A stretch of DNA of 64,000 nt from Planctomycetales bacterium (GTDB taxonomy: Bacteria; Planctomycetota; Phycisphaerae; SM23-33), in the NCBI GenBank assembly GCA_030612725.1, contig JAUWNJ010000004.1:88298-152297 (forward strand), written 5' to 3'. The notes under the pieces were generated by a model. That model worked only from the letters and a program-made list of their open reading frames with translations, was not told where the DNA came from and did no database searches. This document shows, in pieces, positions 43,351 to 53,165 of this stretch. The translations under genes and the position numbers were made by a program. Every line of letters starts with the position of its first letter. The stretch's first letter is position 1.

Positions 43351-43506
43351 TTGGACCCTGTTTCCAACCCTTCATGTCTGCGATATTGCTCGACCTGCCA
43401 GAACTTGTCCGGCTACGGCACGCTCCGTCGCGACGAGCACACAATACTTTATGCTATCGGGATCACTACGACGCTTGACTTTTTCGCGCCGTTGGCGATG
43501 CTGTAG
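43351..43506 (+). CDS. Possible 51-aa small protein with a CxxC motif
   Basis: A TTG-initiated frame 2 bp after the permease stop, with AAAAGGG about 5 bp upstream. It reads PSCLRYCSTCQNLSGYGTLR and ends in the hydrophobic ITTTLDFFAPLAML. The CxxC pair plus preceding Cys could bind metal. No homology is recognised. It fills the space before metG and may be chance. Confidence 0.3.
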   Translation: MDPVSNPSCLRYCSTCQNLSGYGTLRRDEHTILYAIGITTTLDFFAPLAML

Positions 43507-43522
43507 GGTCCGGTATTGGTAT

Positions 43523-45103
43523 ATGAGCGAGAAATTTTACATAACGACGCCGATTTACTACGTTAACGACGCGCCCCACATCGGCCACGCCTATACGACG
43601 ATCGCCGCCGACGTGCTGGCGAGGTACTTCCGGGCAGAGGGGTTCGACGTGCATTTCCTGACCGGTACGGACGAGCACGGTATCAAGATCGTCAAGGCCG
43701 CCGCCGACAAAGGCGTCAGCCCGCAGGAATTGGCCGACGAGGTCGTCGTGCATTTTCAGGACCTTTGGGCCAAACTGAACATTTCCAACGACGATTTCAT
43801 TCGCACATCCCAGGCGCGGCACGAAGGGCGGGTGCAGGAAATCATACGCCGGCTCATCGAGCGCGACGAAATCTACCTCGGTAAATACGAGGGTTGGTAC
43901 GACGAAGGGCAGGAAGAATTCGTTACCGAATCAACGGCCCGCGATAACGAGTATAAAAGCGTCATTTCCGACAAGCCCCTGGTGCGATACAGCGAGCCGA
44001 GTTGGTTCTTCCGCCTGAGCAAATGGATCCCGAAACTCATCGCGCACATCGAGACCGATTCGACGTTCGTCCAGCCGACATCGCGTCGGAACGAAGTGCT
44101 CAGCAAACTCGCTCAGGGCGTCGAAGACCTGAGCATTTCCCGCCAGAGCGAAAAACTCGGCGGATGGGGCGTGCCGATGCCCAACGACCCGGACCATTCG
44201 GTCTATGTCTGGATAGACGCGCTGAGCAACTACATCACTGCCCTGGGAATGCCCGGAATCGGCGATGAGTTCGACGCCAAAGGCGATAAATACTGGCCCG
44301 CGGACGTGCACCTTATCGGTAAGGACATACTCTGGTTCCACGCGGTTTATTGGCCCTGCCTGCTGATGGCGCTGGATATCCCGCTTCCGAAAACAATCTT
44401 CGCCCACGGATGGTGGACCTGCGAAGGCAAAAAAATGTCCAAGAGCCTGGGCAATTTCATCTCGTGCGAGGTGCTTTCGGAACTCTGCGGGGAATACTCC
44501 CGCGACGCGTTCCGGTACTTCGTGCTGCGAGAGGTTACATTCGGTGCCGACGGCGATTTCTCCCGCGAAGCCTTCGGGAGACGATATAATACAGAACTGG
44601 CAAACGACCTGGGAAATCTGCTCAGCCGGACGGTTAATATGATAGGACGGTATTTCGACGGGGCTGTGCCCAAACCGCAACAGCGAACACTCGAAGGCGT
44701 CGAAGCCGAGTTTCTCTCCGAGCCGATAAAGCACCTTCAGGATGAATCGGCAAAGATGATGTCCCGTTGCCGATTCAGCGGGTACATCGGCGCCGCCCTG
44801 GAACTCGCCTCGGCGACGAACCGCTATATCGACGCGACCGAACCATTCAAACTGGCAAAAGACCCGTCACAACGAGAGCGCCTGGGGACGATACTTTACG
44901 CCTGCGCCGAAGCTGTTAGAATAGTGTTAAGTTACCTCGAACCGTTCATGCCGGAGAAGTCGGCAGAGGGCCTGGCGCATCTGGGCGTCTCCGGCGTCTC
45001 CGACGGGACATTGAGCGAGCGAGGACGCTTCGGGCTGATTGAACCGGGGACAAAAACGGCTAAATCCGTCCCGCTGTTCCCGAGAAAACTTTTGGACCAA
45101 TGA
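43523..45103 (+). CDS. metG: Methionyl-tRNA synthetase, short form
   Basis: 526 aa from the ATG at 43523. It charges tRNA-Met. The class I signature HIGH is in DAPHIGHAY (residues 19-22) and KMSKS is at residues 304-308 (GKKMSKSLGNF). The zinc-knuckle region carries WYDEGQEEFVTES without the usual Cys clusters, as in the short, zinc-free bacterial type. The C-terminal dimerisation domain found in E. coli is absent. The anticodon-binding helical domain spans about 380-500. A longer in-frame start at 43451 is unlikely. It overlaps the next gene by 4 bp. Confidence 0.95.
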   Translation: MSEKFYITTPIYYVNDAPHIGHAYTTIAADVLARYFRAEGFDVHFLTGTDEHGIKIVKAAADKGVSPQELADEVVVHFQDLWAKLNISNDDFIRTSQARHEGRVQEIIRRLIERDEIYLGKYEGWYDEGQEEFVTESTARDNEYKSVISDKPLVRYSEPSWFFRLSKWIPKLIAHIETDSTFVQPTSRRNEVLSKLAQGVEDLSISRQSEKLGGWGVPMPNDPDHSVYVWIDALSNYITALGMPGIGDEFDAKGDKYWPADVHLIGKDILWFHAVYWPCLLMALDIPLPKTIFAHGWWTCEGKKMSKSLGNFISCEVLSELCGEYSRDAFRYFVLREVTFGADGDFSREAFGRRYNTELANDLGNLLSRTVNMIGRYFDGAVPKPQQRTLEGVEAEFLSEPIKHLQDESAKMMSRCRFSGYIGAALELASATNRYIDATEPFKLAKDPSQRERLGTILYACAEAVRIVLSYLEPFMPEKSAEGLAHLGVSGVSDGTLSERGRFGLIEPGTKTAKSVPLFPRKLLDQ

Positions 45104-45495
45104 GCGAGAAACCTGAAAAGATATTTGAAGAGGTTGTCCGTAGCAACGGGCGTTATCCGCGTGAGGCGTTTGCCTTTCTCCACGACGGATTGGCGCGAGC
45201 GGTGAAGGAATCTTACCCCGAGCAATCCGACGCCGAAGGCCCGCACCACGTAACGGGTGGGCAACTCTGTCTTGCGCTCCGCGACGAGGCGCTGGAGCGG
45301 TGGGGGCTGCTGGCTCCGGCCGTATTGGGACACTGGGGTATCCGTGAGACGATGGACTTCGGAAACATGGTTTATCTGTTGACTGACAACGGGCTGATGA
45401 ACAAAAGCGATACCGACACCATCGACGACTTCCGCGACGTGTACGATTTCGCCGCAGCCTTCGGGTATGACGAAGTCTTCCATGGAAATAACTGA
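45100..45495 (+). CDS. Minf_1886 family protein
   Basis: 131 aa. EVVRSNGRYPREAFAFLHDG near the N-terminus, HHVTGGQLCLALRDEALERW in the middle, and WGIRETMDFGNMVYLLTDNG with DDFRDVYDF at the end are the conserved blocks of this small PVC-associated family. Its function is unknown. It overlaps the metG stop by 4 bp (ATGA), so it is translationally coupled to a housekeeping gene. Confidence 0.85.
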   Translation: MSEKPEKIFEEVVRSNGRYPREAFAFLHDGLARAVKESYPEQSDAEGPHHVTGGQLCLALRDEALERWGLLAPAVLGHWGIRETMDFGNMVYLLTDNGLMNKSDTDTIDDFRDVYDFAAAFGYDEVFHGNN

Positions 45496-45498
45496 CCA

Positions 45499-45693
45499 AT
45501 GCCCGCAAATATGAAAAAATCCGGCGCATCGCATAAGACCGACAAGGCGAAATGTCTCGAACCGGTGGACGTAATCGACGGCGTTCCAGACCGCAGCGGT
45601 AATCCATGCTCGTGGAAATACATCGCCGTAGTGGCCGTCTTTCTGGCATGGATCGGTTTTCTCATTATCTGCGGAATTATCGGGGCATTGTGA
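45499..45693 (+). CDS. Small single-helix membrane protein
   Basis: 64 aa: a hydrophilic N-terminal half (with VDVIDGVPDRSGNPCSW) and one membrane helix YIAVVAVFLAWIGFLIICGI at the C-terminus. It starts 3 bp after the Minf_1886 stop. The last 73 bp of this gene are duplicated at about 53988-54060 with roughly five differences. That copy still encodes a helix, which argues that the sequence was once selected as coding. Confidence 0.55.
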   Translation: MPANMKKSGASHKTDKAKCLEPVDVIDGVPDRSGNPCSWKYIAVVAVFLAWIGFLIICGIIGAL

Positions 45694-45697
45694 GCCG

Positions 45698-45737
45698 AAA
45701 CCCGGAACTCGTACCCGGAACTCGGAACGAAGGGGGG
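45698..45737. repeat. Short repeat of the GGAACTC type
   Basis: CCCGGAACTCGTACCCGGAACTCGGAAC-like sequence with units spaced 7 and 13 bp apart. It is a weaker member of the 7-bp-period intergenic elements, with no complementary arm evident. It lies between the small membrane gene and the heparinase-like gene. Confidence 0.4.
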
Positions 45738-45788
45738 AGTCGTCGTCGGGTGCGCCTGGACGGAACAATCAAACAGGGGAAATCTAAT

Positions 45789-48700
45789 ATGAACACGCTA
45801 ATTTGTGGCTTGGTGGCTGTTGTTATGATGCTGACGTTTTCTGCTGCTTACGGTTATGGAACCTACAAAGAGGCGTATGATGCCGGGAACCAGAAAGTCA
45901 AGGCCAAAGATTACGCAGGCGCCAAGGCGGATTTTATGGAGGCATCGAATCTTGCCGTTACGAATTCTCACAAGAAAGAGGCAAAAATGATGCTGGAAAG
46001 AGTAACGCCTGCCAATGAGGCGATCAGCGATGAAGAGGTCTTGGAACTGGTCAACCCCGCGTATCCGGGGTTGAAGGATTTCGCAGCCGCGATGAAGGCG
46101 AACGACCTGGCTGGGGCGCACAGACTTCTCGTCAAGCATTTCGCCACGCGGCAGAAACCTTTCGTGCCGGCATCGAGGTTTCCATTCGTTGACGTCAACT
46201 CAGCGCTGATACTGCAGCATCATTCTTTTCCGATAGGGAAGCACAAAAAAGTCGCGGACGACGAGTGGCTGAAGCATATATTCACTGAATCGAATTATAA
46301 CACCGGCAAGATGGAAACATATGACCTGGGCGCTGATATCCGGTGGAATAAGAATCCCAGCACGTCCATGTACTGGCACTTGTATCTGAACCAGTTGAAC
46401 TTCCTTGCCGGGCTTGCGCGTGTGTATAAGGACACCGGCGACGACAAGTACGCCAAAGGGGTCGGCGACCTCATTGTAAGCTGGGTCAGACAGATGCCTG
46501 CCGATGAGGGTGGGGGAATGCAAACGCGGAACAGACTATGCAACTGCATTGCGGCCTACGATGTTGTGCGCAAGAGCCCGTCTCTGACGCCGGAGATGCA
46601 CATGGCTTTCTGGAAGGTCTTCATCACGCACAGCCGGGGGCTTGTGCCCTGGACGGGAAGCTCTTATGCGGGACTCATCCCGGCGGCTGTGATCTTTCCG
46701 GAATTCAAGGAGTCGGTCGCGTGGCTCAGTGCGGGCAAGGCGAACTTGGCCAACGTGCTCGTGGACCGCACCACGCCGGAGGGCGCGGGGGACATACATT
46801 CGATTTCATATCAGTTCACCGGGATCAGTTGGCCGGCACGCTGCCTGGAGTTGTTCCGCGCCAACCCGGGCAACGCCGATTACGGCGAGATTACCAGGAT
46901 GATCCAGACGCAGGTTGGTAAGCGGCTGGAATTGTACATCCGGTTGAGGATGCCCAATCAGGGCATACCCAATATCGGCGACGCGTACAGCAAAGAGAAC
47001 TGGAGCGGCGACTGCTCCAGATTGCTGAAGGCTTATATGATTATTATTGGGATGAGTTCGGAGGAGCGAAAGCGGTTGGAGGCCATAAAAGATCCATACT
47101 CCAGGCTGAAGGCGGTTCTGGCGACTATAGACGGTACAGACACCAAGGAACCTGCCGGCGTGTCTATGAGTTTTCCCGGCACCGGCTACTACGTGATGCG
47201 CAGCAGTTGGGAACCGCAGACTGCGCGGTACCTGTTTTTCGATCTCTCACCCGAGGCCCTGTGGCATAATCATGCTGATGCCTGTCATATTGATCTTTAT
47301 GCATATGGCAAACCATTACTGACGGACGCCGGAGGCGCCCTGGGCTGGGGGTATCGGACAGCCTTGCATAATACCATCGAGGTTGACGAACAGCAGCATA
47401 TAGTGCCCAGTATGCGTCGCGTGCCACAGGCAAAGACCCTCGATAAGATGGCGGCGTGGATGATGCCTTGCGAATGGATTACCACGGAGGGCTATGATTT
47501 CGTGGACGGCGCGCATACCGGCTATGAGCACCTGGGCGTGATTCACAGACGCAAAGTCTTTTTTGTCAAGCCGGACTATTTTATTCTGTGCGATCTGCTG
47601 ACCGGAAAGGGCAGCCACAAGTATGAGCAATTCTTCCGCTTCGCCGGCCCTACCCGGAAGGAACTTGCACAGGCCGAAATTAATCCGCAGAGCCTCACGA
47701 CCAGAAGTCTGCACGAGGGAACCGCGAATATTCAGATTATTCCCAGCCACATCGAAGGACTGCATGCGGCCTTTTTCAAACCCGAACCTGAGGAAATGGA
47801 TGATAAGGATTTGCGTGCGGCGTTCTCCAAACCAGACTCTTACTTCACCCGTCTTATGGTCGGCCGGTTCAACGTCAAGGGCAGGTGGGTCAAATCGCCT
47901 GTTGCCGTTTATACGCGGGAAGGCGAACTGCCGGTGAGCTTCCATGACGTTCTCTTTCCCACGGCGGCAAATACACAGGCCGACGTGCGTGTTACAGCCT
48001 TGACTGTAACTCAGCAGGGCGCAGTTCTGCCGCCACACCGCGCTGCGGGGATGAAGATCGAATGGACGCTCACCGGGTCGGGCAAAAAGTCGAAGGGGAC
48101 GGACTACTTCTTCATCTCGCACGAAGGCGCGGGCGCCAGGAATTACGGCGAATTCTCCTTTGACGGCGAGCTATGTTTAGTGCGGAAAGACGCCGCAGGG
48201 AAGATCTCGCAGATATCCATCAAGACCGGGTCAACGATCCGCGAGGGGGATCGAACGCTCATTAGCGCGGGTCATCTTATTGACGCTGCGACGGCGCGAT
48301 GGGACGGCGAGTGCGTATCTCTGGACTGCTTGGTTCCTTACGGCATCAGCGTTCTTGCACAAAAAGCGCGGCAGGTTAAATGTGGCGACAAGCCGGTCAA
48401 GGTCTCGAAGAAAAATGAGATGCTCGTTCTTGCGGCCGGGGCGGATCAGGCCCCGCTGAAGATCGTCAAACCCATGGTGAGTCTCAACCCGGCGCAGAAG
48501 GGCCTGATAGGCGGCCAGCCCTGGGCGGTTGTAACCTGGAGGACGGCGAGGCCTGCGACAACCCAGGTTGAGTTCATAGGGGATGACGGTCTGGTGCGTC
48601 GCACAATTCTGGACCGGAGGTTCGTAACCGATCACAGCGCCAGGGTCGAGTTTCTGCGGCGGGACGAGCAATACACCGTCAAGGCGATTTCCGCTTTAAA

Positions 48701-48824
48701 AAAACCAACTGCGTGGAGCATCTGGGAGATCCCGGACATTGCGGCGAAGGGATACACCTTCAAGGTGGTCTCCGTTGACAAGTCGGGAAAACGAGCCGAG
48801 GCGAAGGCCGAAGCCCCAAAATGA
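45789..48824 (+). CDS. Secreted heparinase II/III-like polysaccharide lyase
   Basis: 1011 aa from the ATG at 45789 (AGGGGAAA upstream); the in-frame ATG at 45606 would run through the repeat and is rejected. The signal peptide (about 1-20) ends near SAAYGYG. A short helical, TPR-like region follows (YKEAYDAGNQKVKAKDYAGA). The (alpha/alpha) toroid domain spans about 90-430 (VGDLIVSWVRQMP, HSISYQFTGISWPARC). The heparinase II/III beta-sandwich starts near 490 with LWHNHADACHIDLYAYGKPL. The C-terminal about 110 residues look like a fibronectin-type or purple-acid-phosphatase N-domain. It should depolymerise uronic-acid-containing glycans outside the cytoplasm. Confidence 0.85.
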   Translation: MNTLICGLVAVVMMLTFSAAYGYGTYKEAYDAGNQKVKAKDYAGAKADFMEASNLAVTNSHKKEAKMMLERVTPANEAISDEEVLELVNPAYPGLKDFAAAMKANDLAGAHRLLVKHFATRQKPFVPASRFPFVDVNSALILQHHSFPIGKHKKVADDEWLKHIFTESNYNTGKMETYDLGADIRWNKNPSTSMYWHLYLNQLNFLAGLARVYKDTGDDKYAKGVGDLIVSWVRQMPADEGGGMQTRNRLCNCIAAYDVVRKSPSLTPEMHMAFWKVFITHSRGLVPWTGSSYAGLIPAAVIFPEFKESVAWLSAGKANLANVLVDRTTPEGAGDIHSISYQFTGISWPARCLELFRANPGNADYGEITRMIQTQVGKRLELYIRLRMPNQGIPNIGDAYSKENWSGDCSRLLKAYMIIIGMSSEERKRLEAIKDPYSRLKAVLATIDGTDTKEPAGVSMSFPGTGYYVMRSSWEPQTARYLFFDLSPEALWHNHADACHIDLYAYGKPLLTDAGGALGWGYRTALHNTIEVDEQQHIVPSMRRVPQAKTLDKMAAWMMPCEWITTEGYDFVDGAHTGYEHLGVIHRRKVFFVKPDYFILCDLLTGKGSHKYEQFFRFAGPTRKELAQAEINPQSLTTRSLHEGTANIQIIPSHIEGLHAAFFKPEPEEMDDKDLRAAFSKPDSYFTRLMVGRFNVKGRWVKSPVAVYTREGELPVSFHDVLFPTAANTQADVRVTALTVTQQGAVLPPHRAAGMKIEWTLTGSGKKSKGTDYFFISHEGAGARNYGEFSFDGELCLVRKDAAGKISQISIKTGSTIREGDRTLISAGHLIDAATARWDGECVSLDCLVPYGISVLAQKARQVKCGDKPVKVSKKNEMLVLAAGADQAPLKIVKPMVSLNPAQKGLIGGQPWAVVTWRTARPATTQVEFIGDDGLVRRTILDRRFVTDHSARVEFLRRDEQYTVKAISALKKPTAWSIWEIPDIAAKGYTFKVVSVDKSGKRAEAKAEAPK

Positions 48825-48868
48825 CCGCATGCGCCTTTTGGAACATACTAAGTCTCGAGGAAATTGAA

Positions 48869-49918
48869 ATGCCTGATCGACAACTATCGTGGAACAGTAA
48901 TCCGAAGTGGCCGTGGCCGTGCGAGGAAGACATCAGCAAATATATCAACGTGCCGGACTGGTACCTGGTGGGGTATGAGGAGGTTCGAGGCTTTTTGCGA
49001 GGCCTGCGCAAGGGCAGGTCCGACACCGTGGGCAAGAGCGCCGGCGGCCGGCCGATTACAGCGGTCTATTACGGTCCAGCCAAGCCGCGGCGGAAATTGT
49101 GCATTGCGAGCAGCACCCATGGCACCGAAGTCGAAGGCGTATCTTCAGTAATGAACATCATCAACGTACTTGAGACCGGGCATGACTTGCGCGGGCGAAA
49201 ATGGCCCGCTTTTGGGGAAATAGCAAGGAAGGTCGGTTTCTATCTGGTACCTTTTTACAACCCGGACGCGGCAGCCCGCAGTATGGTCAAGAGCTACGTG
49301 GGGATGTCCTTTGATGCCATCAACCATCTGCATGTCGGTTTCTGGAAAAACGGCCGGACGTTGTGCCGAAAGCGGGTATTCGGCCCCTGGACCAAAGAAT
49401 CCGATGTCGCCGGCAAGATGGACTACATCGGCTACCTGGGGCAGCGGTTCAATGATGCCGGACGTTTGATCAACCGTCCCTGTTCGCGCAGGAGATCAAT
49501 GGCGGTCGAGACCATGCAGATGCTCGCATATCTGCGAAAGAACAGGATAGACTGCTACATGGACCTCCATTCACACTCCACCGCCCCCTGTCTGCACGTA
49601 TGCCCCAAGGAGCGCACCAGCGGCGATTATGAGCAGTTGCTCAATCTGTTGGAGTTGACCCGGGAGATGACGAAGAAGTGTGGAGGGCCCGATCCGATTC
49701 CGATCTACGGAAACGCCAAGGGTTGGCGCAACAACCACTTTTTCCCGGCCAATCTTGGCATCTACGCCTTCACGTACGAGGAAAAGGGCGGCTGGAAGGG
49801 CTGCTTTCCTGAGCGTACGCCGTTCGAGGAGATATGGACGGCGAACACGTACAATGGCATGTACACGATCCTCGGTTTGGCGCAGGCGCTGGAGTTCCGG
49901 GGACACCTCAATTATTGA
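48869..49918 (+). CDS. M14-type zinc carboxypeptidase-like protein
   Basis: 349 aa from the ATG at 48869 with GAGGAAA 6 bp upstream; the ATG at 48821 that overlaps the previous stop has no RBS. The M14 zinc site appears as SSTHGTEVEG (His and Glu ligands) and YMDLHSHSTAPC (third His). A Glu in FTYEEKGGW is the candidate catalytic residue. FYLVPFYNPDAAARSMV matches the substrate-binding loop. There is no signal peptide, so a cytoplasmic amidase or deacylase role is possible. The neighbouring glycan-degradation genes suggest it acts on a glycan-linked or peptidyl substrate. Confidence 0.75.
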   Translation: MPDRQLSWNSNPKWPWPCEEDISKYINVPDWYLVGYEEVRGFLRGLRKGRSDTVGKSAGGRPITAVYYGPAKPRRKLCIASSTHGTEVEGVSSVMNIINVLETGHDLRGRKWPAFGEIARKVGFYLVPFYNPDAAARSMVKSYVGMSFDAINHLHVGFWKNGRTLCRKRVFGPWTKESDVAGKMDYIGYLGQRFNDAGRLINRPCSRRRSMAVETMQMLAYLRKNRIDCYMDLHSHSTAPCLHVCPKERTSGDYEQLLNLLELTREMTKKCGGPDPIPIYGNAKGWRNNHFFPANLGIYAFTYEEKGGWKGCFPERTPFEEIWTANTYNGMYTILGLAQALEFRGHLNY

Positions 49919-49995
49919 CTTTCACTGGTTATCACCGCATTGAACCAAGTAAGATGTTCCCGGAACTTGCTAACCGGTTGTAAAGGAGTAGTTCA

Positions 49996-51663
49996 ATGGT
50001 TCACGTTGCGCAACGACGTGGGGGTCCCCCATATATGGTGATCCTGTTGGCATTTCTGTTTTTGGTAACGATACTGGCGGTGTGGTTCCGCATCCGCAAT
50101 GACGAAAGTGGGAAGAAGCCGGCGCCTAATATCAAGGGCGCCGCAGGGGAACCAGCCGTAGCGGAGGCCGAAGCCAAGGCTCACAGCGTCTTCGTTATCA
50201 ACGAGGACAACAGCCATTTCTTCGGTTCACGTCAGGCCGACGAGATGACCATGGAAGGACTGAACGCCTTCGTCGATCAGTATGCCGGAACGGCGGTAAC
50301 GCACCTGTTCCTGTGCCCCAACGCGATGCGCGCCAGCTTCCGTAGTAAAACGCGCGAAGCCATCTGGGACGTTACCGGAAATGAGAAGATGCCTCCGCCC
50401 GAGAAAGGACGCTGGCCGCACAATGCGCGCCTGCTCCACGAACGAGGTCTGGACCCGTATTCCGTGTGGATTTCCCGCTGTCGCGAGCGGGGGATCTCCC
50501 CGTGGCTCTCCATGCGCATGAACGACGTGCATCATGTTCCGGAGAAAGACCACTACCAGCACTCGACGTTCTGGCGCAAGCATCCCGAATACTGGCGCGT
50601 GCCGCACGACAAAGGGAGAGGCTGGATCGACCGCGCCCTGAACTATGCGCATGCCCCCGTCAGGGACCACAACATGGCATTCGTCCGGGAGTTGCTCGAG
50701 CGCTACGACCCGGACGGAATCGAACTGGACTGGATGCGCTTCGGGCACCACCTGACACCGGGCGCAGAGCGTGAAGAAGGGCATATCCTGCACGCCTTCG
50801 TACGCGAGGTACGCGCACTGACGCAGAAGTGGTCAAAGAAGCGAGGCCACCCCATCCGCCTGAGCGTTCGCGTTCCTTCGCATCCGGACGCGGCGGCAGG
50901 GCTGGGCATGGACGGCGTGGCATGGGCGAAGGCCGGCCTGGTCGATATGCTCGTGCCGTGTCCCTTCTGGGCCTCATCGGACTTTGATATTCCGGTTGAG
51001 CTCTGGAAGCAGCGGCTTGGCGAAGCAGCGCAGAAGGTTGTCGTGGCGCCGGGTCTGGAACACAGCGCCAGGCCTTGGCCCAGTGGAAAGTCGGTCGCCA
51101 ACAGTCTCGGCTCGGTCTATGGCTTCGCTGCTTCTGCCTGGGCCAGAGGGGCCGACGGCATCTACCTCTTCAACTTCATGGACCGCAGCCATACCTGCCC
51201 GGTTTCGGAGGATGATTATCGCACGTTAGTCAGAAAGGGCGTGGGGCGGGAGTTTGTCGCGGGTGTCGAGAAGCGATTCCCGGTGTGCTACCGGGACACC
51301 GTCCCGCGCGGCTTCCCGAACGGAGTAGCACTACCGGTCAAAGGTCACGCTGGCGGCGAGTTCAGAATTAACATCGGTGTTAAGCCGATAACTGGTAAGG
51401 CGGTCGTTGTTTTCGGTCTGGCCAAGGCCGAGGGTATGGCCGAGGCGACGTTTGCGCTGACCGTCAACGGGCGCCAGGCCAAACCCGTGGCGGACATCCC
51501 TTCCTGTAAGGGGCTGGGCGGTGGCGCCGCCCGAGCAATGCAGTACGCCGTTCCCCTCGAAGCGCTCGACGACGACCACAACACACTTGTCGTCAAACAG
51601 ACTACAGGCGAACCTGAACAGACCATCGTCTGGACTGAACTGCGGCTCTTGCCGACGCGATAG
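49996..51663 (+). CDS. Membrane-anchored putative glycoside hydrolase (TIM-barrel, GHL10-like)
   Basis: 555 aa with AAGGAG 7 bp before the ATG. One N-terminal membrane helix (about residues 14-34) is followed by a linker. The catalytic-type barrel contains NEDNSHFFGS, ISPWLSMRMNDVH, PDGIELDWMRFGHH (Glu and Asp candidates at about residues 237-240), RLSVRVPSHPDAA and ADGIYLFNFMDRSH. The last about 120 residues form a beta-sandwich (EFRINIGVKP and GKAVVVFGLAKAEG). The fold resembles the glycosyl-hydrolase-like GHL10 group, but the exact family is not certain. It probably acts on the periplasmic side. Confidence 0.7.
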   Translation: MVHVAQRRGGPPYMVILLAFLFLVTILAVWFRIRNDESGKKPAPNIKGAAGEPAVAEAEAKAHSVFVINEDNSHFFGSRQADEMTMEGLNAFVDQYAGTAVTHLFLCPNAMRASFRSKTREAIWDVTGNEKMPPPEKGRWPHNARLLHERGLDPYSVWISRCRERGISPWLSMRMNDVHHVPEKDHYQHSTFWRKHPEYWRVPHDKGRGWIDRALNYAHAPVRDHNMAFVRELLERYDPDGIELDWMRFGHHLTPGAEREEGHILHAFVREVRALTQKWSKKRGHPIRLSVRVPSHPDAAAGLGMDGVAWAKAGLVDMLVPCPFWASSDFDIPVELWKQRLGEAAQKVVVAPGLEHSARPWPSGKSVANSLGSVYGFAASAWARGADGIYLFNFMDRSHTCPVSEDDYRTLVRKGVGREFVAGVEKRFPVCYRDTVPRGFPNGVALPVKGHAGGEFRINIGVKPITGKAVVVFGLAKAEGMAEATFALTVNGRQAKPVADIPSCKGLGGGAARAMQYAVPLEALDDDHNTLVVKQTTGEPEQTIVWTELRLLPTR

Positions 51664-51684
51664 AACCCTTGTATTCGGCGCAGC

Positions 51685-53025
51685 CTATTTCATAAACAGT
51701 TCTATGACCACTACGGCTGTGTCGGGTTTCGCCGTCGGTAGCTCCAGGATGGCCGTCTTTTTTGACTTGTCTTCTTCGGAGCCCCAGCAAGAGTCAGGAA
51801 GATGGGTTTCGTAGATCTTTACTTCCGATGCGTCGTTGAGCATCTGCGCGTACTTGAGCCTGCCTGCGAAACCGTCCAGGTGCAGATGTTTTATAGGCCA
51901 GTTCAGTACGTGTACATACAGGCGTCTGGTCTTCGGGTTGTAGGTGAGGCGGCAGTCTTCAGGACACCGCATATCCGCCGGCGCAGCCCCGCAACCGTAA
52001 ATTGACCTGCTGTGGTACTTCATCCACTCGCCGACGCCGGTCATGCGGGCCTCGGCACGCTCGTCGAAGGTTCCGCGCGCGGTCGGACCGACGTTCAGCA
52101 GCAGGTTGCCGTTCTTGCTGACAGTGTCTATCAGCAGGTAAAGAAGCTGCTTTACGCTCTTCCAGGTGGACTCTTCGCGATGGTAGCCCCACGAGCCGGA
52201 GAAGGTCTGGCAGGTCTCCCACGGGACCTCCTTGCCGTCGATCATGTAAGGCCTGCGCACCATGAACTGCTCGGGTGTGCACAAGTCCCAGCCGCCGGGG
52301 ACGTCCAGCATATCCAGGCGGTCGTTAATCAGGATATCCGGTTGGAGCCTGCGGCAGAGCTTTATCAGATCCTTGCTGTTCCAGTCGTCGCGGCCTTTAC
52401 CGTCGGAACCGGGATAGGAAAAATCAAAGAAGATATAGTCGATCTTGCCGAAACCGCTCAACAGTTCCCTGACCTGGTTGTGCAGGTACCTGGCATACTT
52501 GCGGACGTCACGTCCGGCGCCGGTCTTGCGGTATGCCTTGTCTTCGTACATCGGATGGAATTTATCGACAGGAAACTCCGGATGGTGCCAGTCGATCAGC
52601 GAATGGTAAAACCCCACCTTCAGCCCCTCGTCGCGAAAGGCCTTGACCATCGGCTTGAGCAGGTCTTTGCCGCAGGGGGTATTTGTGATCTTGTAATCGG
52701 TATACTTAGTGTCCCACAGGCAGAAGCCCTCGTGGTGCTTGGTGGTGATCACGAAGTACTTCATGCCGGTCTCTCTGGCCATCCTGGCCCATTGCTTCGG
52801 GTCGTACAGGTCCGGGTCGAAGTGCTCGAAGTACTTCCGATAGTCCTCGTCGGTTATGCGTTCCTTCTGTTTGATCCACTCGTGTCGGGCGGGCAGGGCA
52901 TACAGACCCCAGTGGATGAACATTCCGAACCGGTCATGTGTGAACCAGTCCGTCTTGCCATGCAGGGGCGTTTTTGCGACGGCCTTTTTGGTTACGTTGT
53001 TCTTTGCAGTTTTACCAGCGGGCAT
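51685..53025 (-). CDS. GH29 alpha-L-fucosidase
   Basis: 446 aa from the ATG at 53025 with AAGGGGA upstream. FTHDRFGMFIHWGLYALPAR is the GH29 entry motif. YFVITTKHHEGFCLWDTKYT and VGFYHSLIDWHHPEF follow. The likely nucleophile is the Asp in KIDYIFFDFSYPG (about residue 200). GNLLLNVGPTARGTFDE closes the barrel. The N-terminal about 20 residues are Lys/Thr-rich without a signal peptide, so it may be cytoplasmic. It releases terminal fucose, consistent with degradation of fucosylated or sulfated glycans by this region. It is encoded on the strand opposite its neighbours upstream. Confidence 0.9.
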   Translation of the reverse strand: MPAGKTAKNNVTKKAVAKTPLHGKTDWFTHDRFGMFIHWGLYALPARHEWIKQKERITDEDYRKYFEHFDPDLYDPKQWARMARETGMKYFVITTKHHEGFCLWDTKYTDYKITNTPCGKDLLKPMVKAFRDEGLKVGFYHSLIDWHHPEFPVDKFHPMYEDKAYRKTGAGRDVRKYARYLHNQVRELLSGFGKIDYIFFDFSYPGSDGKGRDDWNSKDLIKLCRRLQPDILINDRLDMLDVPGGWDLCTPEQFMVRRPYMIDGKEVPWETCQTFSGSWGYHREESTWKSVKQLLYLLIDTVSKNGNLLLNVGPTARGTFDERAEARMTGVGEWMKYHSRSIYGCGAAPADMRCPEDCRLTYNPKTRRLYVHVLNWPIKHLHLDGFAGRLKYAQMLNDASEVKIYETHLPDSCWGSEEDKSKKTAILELPTAKPDTAVVVIELFMK

Positions 53026-53165
53026 CGTCAAATCCCCTTCACTGTGTCTGGTGGTTGGTTTTAAAAGACGAAAAGAAGGCCACAAAGTATCAAGGGCAAA
53101 CGAGATTATCAAGCATTTCTCCCCGCCGACACTACAGAGGGGCTGTTCACGAAAAAGGCGGGTGT

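Noticed and set aside
45606..45788. Longer N-terminus for the heparinase-like protein
   Set aside because: It would include the small membrane gene tail and repeat in another frame and hide the signal peptide; the ATG at 45789 has a good RBS.
52012..53064. 350-aa + strand open frame opposite the fucosidase
   Set aside because: Complement of the GH29 gene, which has clear family motifs on the - strand.
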